Below are positions 43,376 through 51,007 of a stretch of DNA of 64,000 nt, piece after piece. The position numbers and the translations under genes were made by a program. This DNA is from Streptomyces sp. BK340. GTDB taxonomy: Bacteria; Actinomycetota; Actinomycetes; Streptomycetales; Streptomycetaceae. The DNA lies in assembly GCF_007827595.1 (NCBI RefSeq), contig NZ_VISR01000034.1:1-64000 (forward strand). The letters run 5' to 3'. Each line of letters begins with the position of its first letter. The stretch's first letter is position 1. Under the pieces are notes generated by a model, which worked only from the letters and a program-made list of their open reading frames with translations, ran no database searches and was not told the origin of the DNA.

Positions 43376-44359
43376 CTAGTAGTTCCGGGGGTACCCGTTC
43401 TGGTCGTACTGCTGCTGCGGGTACTGCTGCTGGTCGTAGTACTGGTCGTCGTACCCCTGGTGGCCCTGGTGGCCCTGGTGGCCCTGGTGGCCCTGGTGGG
43501 CATAACCCTGCTGGCCGTGGTGATCGTAGCCCTGGTTCCAGTACTGCTGGTCCTGCTGCGGCTGCTGCGGCTGCTGGTCCTGCTGGGGCTGCTGCTGGTA
43601 CGGCTGCTGCTGGTACTGCGGCTGGTACGGCTCCTCCGGCTCGATGCGGCGGAGCTGGGTGGTGGCGGCGTCCGTGACCGGGGAGGGCTGCTGCTGGTAC
43701 TGGGGCTGCTGGGCAGGCCGAGGCGTCTCCTGCGGGGCCTTCTTGGCCTTGCCGCGCGCGCGGAGGAACTCGATCGCGATCGGGATCACCGAGACGAGGA
43801 CGATCAGGATGAGGATCGCCTCGATGTTCTTGTTGACGAAGTCGATGTTGCCGAGCCAGGAGCCGAGCAGGGTGACGCCCGCGCCCCACAGGACACCGCC
43901 GATGACGTTGAAGACCAGGAACGAGCGGTACTTCATGCCGCTGACGCCGGCGATGATCGGCGTGAACGTGCGCACGATGGGCACGAAGCGGGCCAGGACC
44001 AGGGACTTCGGGCCGTACTTCTCGAAGAACTCGTGCGCCTTGGTGACGTTCTCCTGCTTGAAGAGGCGGGAGTCCGGACGGTTGAAGAGGGACGGGCCGA
44101 CCTTCTTGCCGAACATGTAGCCCGCCTGGTCGCCGAGGACCGCGGCGAGGCAGATCAGGGCTATCGCGCCCCACAGCGGGAAGTCCAGCTGGTGGGACGT
44201 GATCAGCAGACCGCAGGTGAACAGCAGCGAGTCACCCGGCAGGAAGAACCCGATGAGCAGACCGGACTCGGCGAAGACGATGAGCAGCAGGCCCCAGATG
44301 CTGTACGTGTTGAGCAGGTAGTCGGGATCGAGCCAGCTCGGGCCGAGGGCAAGTGTCAT
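43376..44359 (-). CDS. DedA-family membrane protein with Gln/Tyr/His-rich repeat tail
   Basis: A 327-residue protein. Residues 1-205 are a DedA/SNARE-associated domain with about five hydrophobic segments and the conserved GFFLPGDSLLF, VARFVPIVRTFTPIIAG and GAGVTLLGSWLG blocks. DedA proteins are now regarded as lipid scramblases or transporters, for example of undecaprenyl phosphate. From residue 215 the tail is Gln/Tyr/Pro-rich (QYQQQP units) and then has five consecutive Gly-His-Gln units. Such a tail is probably disordered and cytoplasmic. ATG 44357-44359 is the family start; the longer frame is spurious. Confidence 0.9.
   Translation of the reverse strand: MTLALGPSWLDPDYLLNTYSIWGLLLIVFAESGLLIGFFLPGDSLLFTCGLLITSHQLDFPLWGAIALICLAAVLGDQAGYMFGKKVGPSLFNRPDSRLFKQENVTKAHEFFEKYGPKSLVLARFVPIVRTFTPIIAGVSGMKYRSFLVFNVIGGVLWGAGVTLLGSWLGNIDFVNKNIEAILILIVLVSVIPIAIEFLRARGKAKKAPQETPRPAQQPQYQQQPSPVTDAATTQLRRIEPEEPYQPQYQQQPYQQQPQQDQQPQQPQQDQQYWNQGYDHHGQQGYAHQGHQGHQGHQGHQGYDDQYYDQQQYPQQQYDQNGYPRNY
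43457..43501. repeat. 9-bp tandem repeat encoding GHQ units
   Basis: CTGGTGGCC is repeated five times in a row, with the last copy imperfect. On the coding (minus) strand it encodes Gly-His-Gln repeats in the tail of the DedA protein. In-frame repeats like this expand and contract by slippage, so length may vary between strains. Confidence 0.9.
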
Positions 44360-44512
44360 CACGGGTCCGGGCTCCTGAGGGGGATGAGGGCGGCTACGGC
44401 GGCTGAAGGGCGGTGGGCCGCCGCACAAAGCTACCAACGCGATGTGACCGCCCCAGGTTCCACCGGTGACTCCAGGATGCACTGTGGCGCAACTGGGGCA
44501 AAGCTGTGAGCC

Positions 44513-44878
44513 ATGGGACTCGATGACTACGGCGGCGGCCAGGGGCCCCAGCCCGACGTGCTGGTCGTCACGACCAACGACGTGCCCGGATACCGGGTGC
44601 AGCAGGTGCTCGGCGAGGTCTTCGGGCTCACCGTGCGCTCACGGCACCTGGGCAGCCAGATCGGCGCCGGACTGAAGTCGATGATCGGCGGCGAGCTGAA
44701 GGGCCTCACCAAGACGCTGGTGCAGACCCGCAACCAGGCCATGGAGCGGCTGGTCGAGCAGGCACGCGCGCGCGGCGCCAACGGGGTGCTGGCGTTCCGC
44801 TTCGACGTGACGGAGGCCGCCGACGTGGGCACGGAGGTGTGCGCGTACGGGACCGCGGTGGTCCTGGCCCGGGAGTAG
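44513..44878 (+). CDS. YbjQ/UPF0145-family protein
   Basis: A 121-residue protein of the YbjQ (DUF74, heavy-metal-binding-domain-like) family. It has LVVTTNDVPGYRVQQVLGEVFGLTVRS, NQAMERLVEQARARGANGVLAFRFD and a strand end with EVCAYGTAVVL. YbjQ-like proteins form pentameric rings; their role is not settled. The ATG start at 44513 lacks a strong ribosome site. It lies upstream of and convergent with tipA and shares a hairpin with it. Confidence 0.85.
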   Translation: MGLDDYGGGQGPQPDVLVVTTNDVPGYRVQQVLGEVFGLTVRSRHLGSQIGAGLKSMIGGELKGLTKTLVQTRNQAMERLVEQARARGANGVLAFRFDVTEAADVGTEVCAYGTAVVLARE

Positions 44879-44891
44879 GCCCCCGGGCCAG
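44864..44891. terminator. Hairpin overlapping a stop codon
   Basis: CTGGCCCGG (44864-44872) pairs with CCGGGCCAG (44883-44891). The stem includes the last codons of the YbjQ-like gene and ends just before the tipA stop. It probably terminates both convergent transcripts. Confidence 0.65.
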
Positions 44892-44894
44892 AGG

Positions 44895-45329
44895 TCACGC
44901 GGTGTGCCGGTCGGCGTTCGCGGTGATCGCCTCGCTCAGGTGATCGGCCAGCCCGGGCCGCATGGCGTCGTAGAACGCCTTGAAGCGCTCGTCGGCGACG
45001 TACATCGCGCCCAGGCAGCGGTGCATGGGGTGCGGGCACTCGTAGAACCACTTGCCGATGTGCCGGCGGTGCTCCTCGGCCAGGTCCATGGCCGCCTCCC
45101 CCGACGGCTGCCCGCCGGCGGTCATCAGGGCGACGTAGCGCTCGGTCCAGTCGTCGACCTCCGCCTGGAGGCGCTTCCAGTCCTCCTTGGTGTAGCGGGC
45201 GGCGCGGCGCTGCGACTCCGCGTACGCCTCGGTGCCGCCCCAGCGCTGCTCCGCCTCCTCGGCGTACTGCTCGGGGTCCTTGTCCCCGAAGACCTCGAAC
45301 CGCTCCTCGGGCGTGAGGTTGATGCCCAT
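44895..45329 (-). CDS. tipA: TipAS, internal translation product of tipA
   Basis: Met110 of TipAL (ATG 45327-45329, MGINLTPEERFEVFG) has GGAGG 8 bases upstream in the coding sequence. This is the same internal start used in S. lividans, where the short form TipAS is made in large excess and sequesters the antibiotic. The product is 144 residues and lacks the DNA-binding domain. Internal initiation here is inferred from the ribosome site and precedent. Confidence 0.8.
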   Translation of the reverse strand: MGINLTPEERFEVFGDKDPEQYAEEAEQRWGGTEAYAESQRRAARYTKEDWKRLQAEVDDWTERYVALMTAGGQPSGEAAMDLAEEHRRHIGKWFYECPHPMHRCLGAMYVADERFKAFYDAMRPGLADHLSEAITANADRHTA

Positions 45330-45656
45330 CGTGCGTGCCTCCATCGCGTGCTCCACGGCCGCGACCATCTTCTGCAGCTTCTCGATCCGGGCGGTCAGCA
45401 GCTCGTGCTGGCGGCGCAGGTGCACGCGCGGGTCCGCCTCCGGATCGTCGAGAAGGGCCGCGACCTCGTCGAGCGGGAAGCCGAGTTCCCGGTGGAACAG
45501 GATCTGCTGGAGCCGGTCGAGGTCGGCGTCGCCGTAACGCCGGTGGCCGGCGTGGGTGCGCTCGCTGGGCACGAGCAGGCCGATCTCGTCGTAGTGGTGC
45601 AGGGTGCGCACCGTGACCCCGGCGAACCCCGCGACCTGTCCCACGGAGTAGCTCAC
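44895..45656 (-). CDS. tipA: TipAL thiopeptide-responsive MerR-family activator
   Basis: A 253-residue regulator closely resembling S. lividans/S. coelicolor TipAL in length and sequence. Residues 1-75 are a MerR helix-turn-helix (SYSVGQVAGFAGVTVRTLHHYDE). A coiled-coil linker (75-108) leads to the TipAS antibiotic-binding domain. That domain keeps C207 and C214 (ECPHPMHRCLGAMY); C214 corresponds to the cysteine that binds thiopeptides covalently in the known protein. GTG 45654-45656 has GGAG 8 bases upstream. The promoter at 45688-45718 carries the classic ptipA dyad, so autoactivation by thiopeptides is expected. Confidence 0.96.
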   Translation of the reverse strand: MSYSVGQVAGFAGVTVRTLHHYDEIGLLVPSERTHAGHRRYGDADLDRLQQILFHRELGFPLDEVAALLDDPEADPRVHLRRQHELLTARIEKLQKMVAAVEHAMEARTMGINLTPEERFEVFGDKDPEQYAEEAEQRWGGTEAYAESQRRAARYTKEDWKRLQAEVDDWTERYVALMTAGGQPSGEAAMDLAEEHRRHIGKWFYECPHPMHRCLGAMYVADERFKAFYDAMRPGLADHLSEAITANADRHTA

Positions 45657-45687
45657 TTTTCCGCTCCTTGTCGTCGGTACGTCCTCC

Positions 45688-45718
45688 ACGCTGAGGCCTC
45701 ACGCCACGTGAGGTGCAA
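45688..45718 (-). promoter_or_regulatory. tipA promoter with MerR-type 19-bp spacer and dyad
   Basis: Minus strand: -35 TTGCAC (45718-45713), a 19-bp spacer, -10 CAGCGT (45693-45688). The spacer holds the dyad CCTCACG-TGG-CGTGAGG (45713-45697). As remembered, ptipA has the same -35, -10, spacer length and arms, with only the three central bases differing. An overlong spacer that the activator untwists is the hallmark of MerR control. Confidence 0.93.
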
Positions 45719-45769
45719 CCCCCTTTCATTCGGGATGTTCGACATCTTTTGTCCGCTTATGGTGATCTC

Positions 45770-47056
45770 GTGGCCCAGGACAGCGCGCAGCAGGCGCCCA
45801 CCACCGCTCCCGCGGCCCCCGCGCGCGCCCTGTTGCCCCTGATCCTGCCCGCTCTGCTGGTGGGCGTGGTGTGCAGCCTGCTCTACGTCGGAGTGAGCGT
45901 CGCCGCCGAGCAGTTCGAAGACGTGCTGTGGCAGAACCTGCCCGCCGCCCTGGGGATCGGCGGCTACTCCACGCTGTGGATCTTCGTCATGCTCACCGCG
46001 ACCGGCATCGCGGTCGGTCTGGTGGTGTGGAAGGTGCCGGGACACGCGGGTCCGGACCCGGCGACCATGGGGCTGAACGCGCCCGCGCTACCGCCCGTCG
46101 TACTGCCCGGCCTGCTGCTGGCGGCGGCCCTGATGCTCGCGGGCGGCCCGAGCCTGGGCCCCGAGAACCCGATCATCGCCACGAACGTCGGGCTGGCGGT
46201 GTGGCTGGGCCACCGGTTCATGCCCAGGCTGCCGAACCCGCTGTGGATGGCACTGGCGGAGGCGGGGACGCTCGGCGCGCTGTTCGGCACCCCGGTGGCC
46301 GCCGCCCTGGTGATCTCGGAGGCACTGGCCGGGCAGCGGATCAGAGGGCTGCTGTGGGACAACCTCTTCGCCCCGCTGGCCGCCGCCGCGGCGGGCGCCC
46401 TGACGACCGACCTCCTCCACCACCCGAGCTTCGACCTCCACCTGCCCCCGGTCGGCCGGCCGGACGCGGGCAACATCCTGGCGGCGATCGTCGTCGCGTC
46501 GGTCGCCGCGGCGCTCGGCATGTGTGCGGTCTACGCCTTTCCGCACCTCCACCGCGCCTTCCAGCGGCTGCGGCACCCGATGCTGATGCTTCCGGCGGGC
46601 GGACTCGTCCTGGGGGCGCTGGGAGCCCTGGGGGGCCCGCTGACGCTCTTCAAGGGGCTGGACCAGATCTCCGAGCTGGCGGCCGACCCCGAGGGCTGGA
46701 CGGCCGGACAGTTCGCCACCATGGCGGTGGTGAAACTGGCCGCCCTGACGGTCGCCGCGACCTGCGGCTTCCGCGGCGGGCGGATCTTCCCCGGCGTGTT
46801 CATCGGAACCGCCCTCGGTCTGAGCGCCCACGCCCTGGTGCCCGGCGTCCCGCCCGCCGTGGGGGTGGCGGCGGGCGTGCTGGGCATGCTCCTGGCCATC
46901 ACCCGGCAAGGCTGGGTGAGCCTGTTCACCGCGGCGGTCCTGGTCGCCTCGCCCGTCATCCTCGCCCTGCTCTGCATCGCCTCGCTGCCGGCCTGGCTGC
47001 TGGTGACGGGGCGGCCGCAGATGCAGCTGCGGGCGGACGGCACACAGATCCGCTGA
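45770..47056 (+). CDS. ClC-family chloride channel/antiporter
   Basis: A 428-residue membrane protein with about ten hydrophobic segments. The selectivity loop is AGGPSLGPENPI, where the glutamate occupies the gating position of ClC exchangers, followed later by GTPVAAALVISEAL and GFRGGRIFPGVFIG. The protein transports chloride, probably in exchange for protons. The GTG start at 45770 is 6 bases after TATGGT, so a leaderless mRNA is likely. It is divergent from tipA (113 bp) and lies 27 bases upstream of gadB. The pairing suggests a joint role in acid resistance. Confidence 0.9.
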   Translation: MAQDSAQQAPTTAPAAPARALLPLILPALLVGVVCSLLYVGVSVAAEQFEDVLWQNLPAALGIGGYSTLWIFVMLTATGIAVGLVVWKVPGHAGPDPATMGLNAPALPPVVLPGLLLAAALMLAGGPSLGPENPIIATNVGLAVWLGHRFMPRLPNPLWMALAEAGTLGALFGTPVAAALVISEALAGQRIRGLLWDNLFAPLAAAAAGALTTDLLHHPSFDLHLPPVGRPDAGNILAAIVVASVAAALGMCAVYAFPHLHRAFQRLRHPMLMLPAGGLVLGALGALGGPLTLFKGLDQISELAADPEGWTAGQFATMAVVKLAALTVAATCGFRGGRIFPGVFIGTALGLSAHALVPGVPPAVGVAAGVLGMLLAITRQGWVSLFTAAVLVASPVILALLCIASLPAWLLVTGRPQMQLRADGTQIR

Positions 47057-47083
47057 CCAACTCCCGTTACTGGAGGCACGTAC

Positions 47084-48490
47084 ATGGCCCTGCACAGAGG
47101 TCCCGAGAAGCACGACGAGCGGCCGATGTCGGTCAACCCGTTCTTCGGGGATGCGAACCCGGTTGTCGAAATGGCCGAGGCCCCGCCCAAGCACCGGCTG
47201 CCCGACACCCCCCTGCCTCCCACCACGGCGGCGCAGATCGTGCACGACGAGCTGATGCTGGACGGCAACTCCCGCCTGAACCTGGCCACGTTCGTCACCA
47301 CGTGGATGGAGCCGCAGGCCGGGATGCTGATGGCGGAGTGCACGGACAAGAACATGATCGACAAGGACGAGTACCCGCGCACGGCCGAGCTGGAGCGGCG
47401 CTGTGTGGCGATGCTCGCCGACCTGTGGAACGCGCCGGACCCGTCGGCCGCCGTGGGCTGTTCGACCACGGGATCCAGCGAGGCGTGCATGCTCGCCGGG
47501 ATGGCGCTGAAGCGGCGCTGGGCGAAGCGCAACGCCGACCGCTACCCGGGGGCGCGCCCGAACCTGGTCATGGGCGTCAACGTCCAGGTCTGCTGGGACA
47601 AGTTCTGCAACTTCTGGGAGGTGGAGCCCCGGCTGGTCCCGATGGAGGGCGAGCGGTACCACCTCGATCCGCAGGCGGCGGCCGAGCTGTGCGACGAGAA
47701 CACCATCGGGGTCGTCGGCATCCTCGGCTCCACCTTCGACGGGTCCTACGAGCCGATCGCGGACCTGTGCACGGCCCTGGACGACCTCCAGGAGCGCACC
47801 GGTCTCGACATCCCGGTGCACGTGGACGGCGCGTCCGGGGCCATGGTGGCGCCCTTCCTCGACGAGGACCTGGTGTGGGACTTCCGCCTCCCGCGCGTGG
47901 CCTCGATCAACACCTCGGGCCACAAGTACGGCCTGGTCTACCCGGGCGTCGGCTGGGCCCTGTGGCGGGACAAGGAGGCTCTGCCCGACGAACTGGTCTT
48001 CCGGGTGAACTACCTGGGCGGCGACATGCCGACCTTCGCGCTCAACTTCTCCCGGCCCGGCGCCCAGGTGGTCGCGCAGTACTACACGTTCCTGCGGCTG
48101 GGCCGGGAGGGCTACCGGGCGGTGCAGCAGTCGACCCGGGACGTGGCGCGCTACGTCGCCGGCAGGATCGAGGCGCTGGACGACTTCCGGTTGCTCACAC
48201 ACGGTGACGAACTGCCGGTGTTCGCCTTCACCACCGCCGAGGGCGTGACGTCGTACGACGTCTTCGACGTCGCCCGGCGGCTGCGCGAGGGCGGCTGGCT
48301 GGTGCCCGCGTACACCTTCCCGCCCAACCGGGAGGATCTCGCCGTGATCCGGATCGTGTGCCGCAACGGCTTCTCCCACGACCTCGCCGACCTGTTCGTG
48401 GACGACCTGAACCGCCTGGTGCCGGAGCTGCGCCGGCAGCCGCATCCACTGACCCGGGACAAGGAGGCGGCCACCGGCTTCCACCACTAG
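47084..48490 (+). CDS. gadB: Glutamate decarboxylase
   Basis: A 468-residue PLP enzyme that turns glutamate into GABA and consumes a proton. The cofactor lysine is in SINTSGHKYGLVYPG, and VHVDGASGAMVAPF and CSTTGSSEACMLAGMALKRRW are family signatures. ATG 47084 has GGAGG 7 bases upstream. It is probably co-transcribed with the ClC gene in front. No glutamate/GABA antiporter gene (gadC) is nearby. The stop codon TAG (48488-48490) lies inside the left end of a palindromic repeat. Confidence 0.97.
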   Translation: MALHRGPEKHDERPMSVNPFFGDANPVVEMAEAPPKHRLPDTPLPPTTAAQIVHDELMLDGNSRLNLATFVTTWMEPQAGMLMAECTDKNMIDKDEYPRTAELERRCVAMLADLWNAPDPSAAVGCSTTGSSEACMLAGMALKRRWAKRNADRYPGARPNLVMGVNVQVCWDKFCNFWEVEPRLVPMEGERYHLDPQAAAELCDENTIGVVGILGSTFDGSYEPIADLCTALDDLQERTGLDIPVHVDGASGAMVAPFLDEDLVWDFRLPRVASINTSGHKYGLVYPGVGWALWRDKEALPDELVFRVNYLGGDMPTFALNFSRPGAQVVAQYYTFLRLGREGYRAVQQSTRDVARYVAGRIEALDDFRLLTHGDELPVFAFTTAEGVTSYDVFDVARRLREGGWLVPAYTFPPNREDLAVIRIVCRNGFSHDLADLFVDDLNRLVPELRRQPHPLTRDKEAATGFHH

Positions 48491-48553
48491 GGGGTTTCGT
48501 TCGGATCAGCCCGGGTCCGCGGCGTCCGGCCTGATCCGAACGAAACCCCCTAG
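48487..48553. repeat. Short copy of the palindromic intergenic repeat
   Basis: Perfect 23-bp arms, beginning CTAGGGGGTTTCGTTCGGAT (48487) and ending in its complement (48553), enclose a 21-bp GC-rich core. The outer CTAG at each end supplies TAG stop codons for gadB on the plus strand and for the ABC permease gene on the minus strand. The arms and core blocks match the longer copy at 2478-2645. It should also act as a strong bidirectional terminator. Confidence 0.9.
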
Positions 48554-49320
48554 CGGCCCAGGCGCGCGAACTTCCGTACCGCCAGCGGGAAGAACACGGC
48601 CAGCAGGCCGAGCGGCCAGACCACGGCCGCCCCCACGTGGCCCGGATCGACGCCCTGGCCGCCGAGCAGGTCGCGCACCGCCGTCGCCGTCCGGGACAGC
48701 GGGTTCCACCTGACGGCCGTGCCCAGCCAGTGGGGCATGGCGTCCGGCGTGGCGAGAGCGTTGGAGAAGAAGCCGACCGGCCAGACGAGGATCTGCACGG
48801 CCTGGACCATCTCGGGCCGGCCGGCGACCAGGGCGAGGTGGATGCCGACCCAGAGCATCGCGAAGCGGAGCAGCAGGAGCAGACCCACGGCGCCCAGGAA
48901 GGCGCCCGGGCCGCCGTGCGCCCGCCAGCCGAGCGCGTACGCCACCGCCGTCATCAGGGCGAGCGCGACGGCCGACTGGAGCATGTCGGCCGCCGAACGG
49001 CCCACCAGGACCGCCCCGTTGGTCATGGGCAGGGAGCGGAAGCGGTCGATGACGCCCTTGTCGAGGTCCTGGGTGACGTTGAGCATCGTGCCCTCCAGGC
49101 CGAAGGCCATGGTGAGCGCGAGCATGCCGGGCACCAGGTAGTCGACGTAGTCGCCGGTGACGCCCCGGCCGCCGCCGACCAGGTAGCCGAACATCAGCAG
49201 CAGCATCACCGGGAAGACCAGGGCCACCAGCACCTGCCCGGGCTGCCGTGCCCAGTGGGCGAGTTCGCGCCGGGTCATGGTCCAGGAGTCGGTCAGGACG
49301 TAAGGGGCCACCGCCATCAC
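48550..49320 (-). CDS. ABC-2 type transporter permease (DrrB-like)
   Basis: A 256-residue integral membrane protein with about six helices and the ABC-2 motif region. It resembles DrrB permeases of drug exporters (LVALVFPVMLLLMFGYLVGGG, then LVPGMLALTMAFGLEGTMLNVTQDLDKGVIDRFRSLPM). It overlaps the ATPase gene by four bases and forms the exporter with it. The stop codon comes from the repeat element at 48487-48553. The substrate is unknown, but PadR control points to a drug or lipophilic compound. Confidence 0.92.
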   Translation of the reverse strand: MMAVAPYVLTDSWTMTRRELAHWARQPGQVLVALVFPVMLLLMFGYLVGGGRGVTGDYVDYLVPGMLALTMAFGLEGTMLNVTQDLDKGVIDRFRSLPMTNGAVLVGRSAADMLQSAVALALMTAVAYALGWRAHGGPGAFLGAVGLLLLLRFAMLWVGIHLALVAGRPEMVQAVQILVWPVGFFSNALATPDAMPHWLGTAVRWNPLSRTATAVRDLLGGQGVDPGHVGAAVVWPLGLLAVFFPLAVRKFARLGR

Positions 49321-50267
49321 ACGGCCTCCTTCACTCGGTTCCCGTCACCGGTCAGGTGCAGGAACACCTCGTCCAGCGTGGGTCGGCGCAGGGCGACGTC
49401 CGCCGCCTCGATGCCGGCCGCCTCCAAGGCGCGTACGACCCCGGAGAGCGCGCTCATGCGGTCGGTGACCGCGGCGCTGAGCAGCCGGCGGTCGGTGTCC
49501 ACCGAGACGCCGGTGACGGGCAGCAGGGCGGCGGCCTCGCCGAGCCGGCCCGCGTCGCGCAGGACGACGTCGATGCGGTCGCCGCCGGTGAGGGTCTTCA
49601 GCTCGTCGGGGGTGCCGTCGGCGACGACCCGGCCGTGGTCCACGAAGGCGATGCGATGGGCCAGCTGGTCGGCCTCCTCCAGGTACTGGGTGGTGAGCAG
49701 GACCGTCGTGCCGCCGCCGACCAGGGAGCGGACGGCGGACCAGACCTCCGCGCGGCCGCGCGGGTCGAGGCCGGTCGTCGGCTCGTCCAGGAACAGCACC
49801 TCGGGGTCGGTGATCAGAGAGGCCGCGAGATCGAGGCGGCGGCGCATGCCGCCGCTGTAGCGGGCCACCGGGGTGCGGCCGGTGTCGCCGAGGCCGAAGC
49901 GGTCCAGGAGTTCGGCGGCGCGCACGCGCGCGCGGCGGGCGCCGAGGTGGTGCAGGCGGGCGAACATCTCCAGGTTCTGCCGGCCGTCCAGCTGCTCGTC
50001 CAGGGCCGCGTACTGGCCCAGCAGACCGATGCGCCGCCGCAGCGCGCGAGCCTCGGTGAGGACGTCGTGCCCGGCGACCTCGACGCGGCCGCCGTCCGGC
50101 CTGAGCAGGGTGGACAGGATCCGCACCAGGGTGGTCTTGCCCGCCCCGTTGGGGCCGAGCACCGCGTGCACGGTGCCGCGGGTGATGCGCAGGTCGAGCC
50201 CGTCCAGGGCGTGTCTGGTGCCGTAGGTCTTTCGTGCGTCCTCGACGGTGATCGCCGTGTCGGCCAC
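49317..50267 (-). CDS. ABC transporter ATP-binding protein (DrrA-like)
   Basis: A 316-residue ATPase. Walker A is GPNGAGKTTLVRIL near 36-49, the signature is YSGGMRRRLDLAASLI, and Walker B is VLFLDEPTTGLDPRGRAEVW. The C-terminal extension of about 90 residues, with a conserved RPTLDEVFLHLTG, is typical of the daunorubicin-resistance DrrA group. It has an ATG start at 50265-50267 and overlaps the permease gene. It is transcribed from the promoter at 50308-50336, under the PadR-type boxes. Confidence 0.95.
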   Translation of the reverse strand: MADTAITVEDARKTYGTRHALDGLDLRITRGTVHAVLGPNGAGKTTLVRILSTLLRPDGGRVEVAGHDVLTEARALRRRIGLLGQYAALDEQLDGRQNLEMFARLHHLGARRARVRAAELLDRFGLGDTGRTPVARYSGGMRRRLDLAASLITDPEVLFLDEPTTGLDPRGRAEVWSAVRSLVGGGTTVLLTTQYLEEADQLAHRIAFVDHGRVVADGTPDELKTLTGGDRIDVVLRDAGRLGEAAALLPVTGVSVDTDRRLLSAAVTDRMSALSGVVRALEAAGIEAADVALRRPTLDEVFLHLTGDGNRVKEAV

Positions 50268-50283
50268 GTGCCAGCTCCCTTGT

Positions 50284-50346
50284 TAGTCAAACTTGACTAC
50301 TTCCTCGAAAGTAACGCGGGCCGACCCGTTGGTCAAACTTGATTAG
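50284..50346 (-). promoter_or_regulatory. ABC exporter promoter with two GTCAAACTTGA operators
   Basis: Minus strand: -35 TTGACC (50336-50331), 17-bp spacer, -10 TACTTT (50313-50308). Two identical 11-mers GTCAAACTTGA lie at 50286-50296 (within the perfect 16-bp palindrome TAGTCAA-AC-TTGACTA) and at 50332-50342 on the -35 box. One covers the transcription start region and one the -35, a good repressor layout. The adjacent PadR protein is the likely binder. Confidence 0.82.
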
Positions 50347-50984
50347 TGGTCATCCTCCGGATGCCGCTCCCCCGTCGCGTACGGGTTCTCCTGCCCCTCG
50401 GTGAGCACGCCCACGAAGCGCTCGCCCTCGCCGGCGAACGTGTAGGCGCCCGCCTCCAGGCGGGCGATCAGCCCCTGGGTCCAGGCCTCGTCGGAGTCGG
50501 CCGTGTGGACCCAGAGGTTCATGATCTCGCCGATGTGGCCGAGCTGTTCGGGACCGTCCTCGGGGATGTAGTGCCCGGTGACTGCGGCCCGCCACTGCCC
50601 GATCCGCCGGATCCGCTCCCGGAGCAGATCCAGCGCCTCGGCCCGCGCCAGCTCGACCAGGAAACCGATGGCCGCCGACTGGATGTCCATCTTCTGGTCG
50701 TAGGAGACCAGGGACTCCCTCAGCAGCCGGAAGAACTCCCCCTCGCCCCGGTCCGTGATCTCGTACTCGGTGCGCGGCGGCCCGCCGGCCGTGGAGGGCG
50801 CGATCTCGTGCGCGTGCAGCAGCCCCTGCTTCTCCATCTGCTTCAGGGCGTGGTAGATCGAGCCCGGCTTGGCGTTGGACCACTCGTGCGCGCCCCAGTA
50901 CTCCAGGTCGTTGCGCACCTGGTAGCCATGGGCCCGCCCGTGCTGGCGCACCGCGCCCAGCACGAGAAGACGGATCGCTGACAT
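50343..50984 (-). CDS. PadR-family transcriptional regulator
   Basis: A 213-residue regulator. The winged helix at the N-terminus reads LLVLGAVRQHGRAHGYQVRNDL and GSIYHALKQMEKQGLLHAHEI, the PadR pattern. The C-terminal helical domain is longer than in minimal PadR proteins and fits the subfamily with a Vir-like dimerisation helix. ATG 50982-50984 is the start. The gene is directly upstream of the ABC exporter and its stop codon overlaps the second operator. It should repress the exporter until the drug binds. Confidence 0.92.
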   Translation of the reverse strand: MSAIRLLVLGAVRQHGRAHGYQVRNDLEYWGAHEWSNAKPGSIYHALKQMEKQGLLHAHEIAPSTAGGPPRTEYEITDRGEGEFFRLLRESLVSYDQKMDIQSAAIGFLVELARAEALDLLRERIRRIGQWRAAVTGHYIPEDGPEQLGHIGEIMNLWVHTADSDEAWTQGLIARLEAGAYTFAGEGERFVGVLTEGQENPYATGERHPEDDH

Positions 50985-51007
50985 GCGGTCCAGGTTATTG
51001 CGCGGAG

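Noticed and set aside
43457..43501. CRISPR or VNTR locus
   Set aside because: The units are 9 bp, contiguous and in frame in a coding sequence; there are no spacers.
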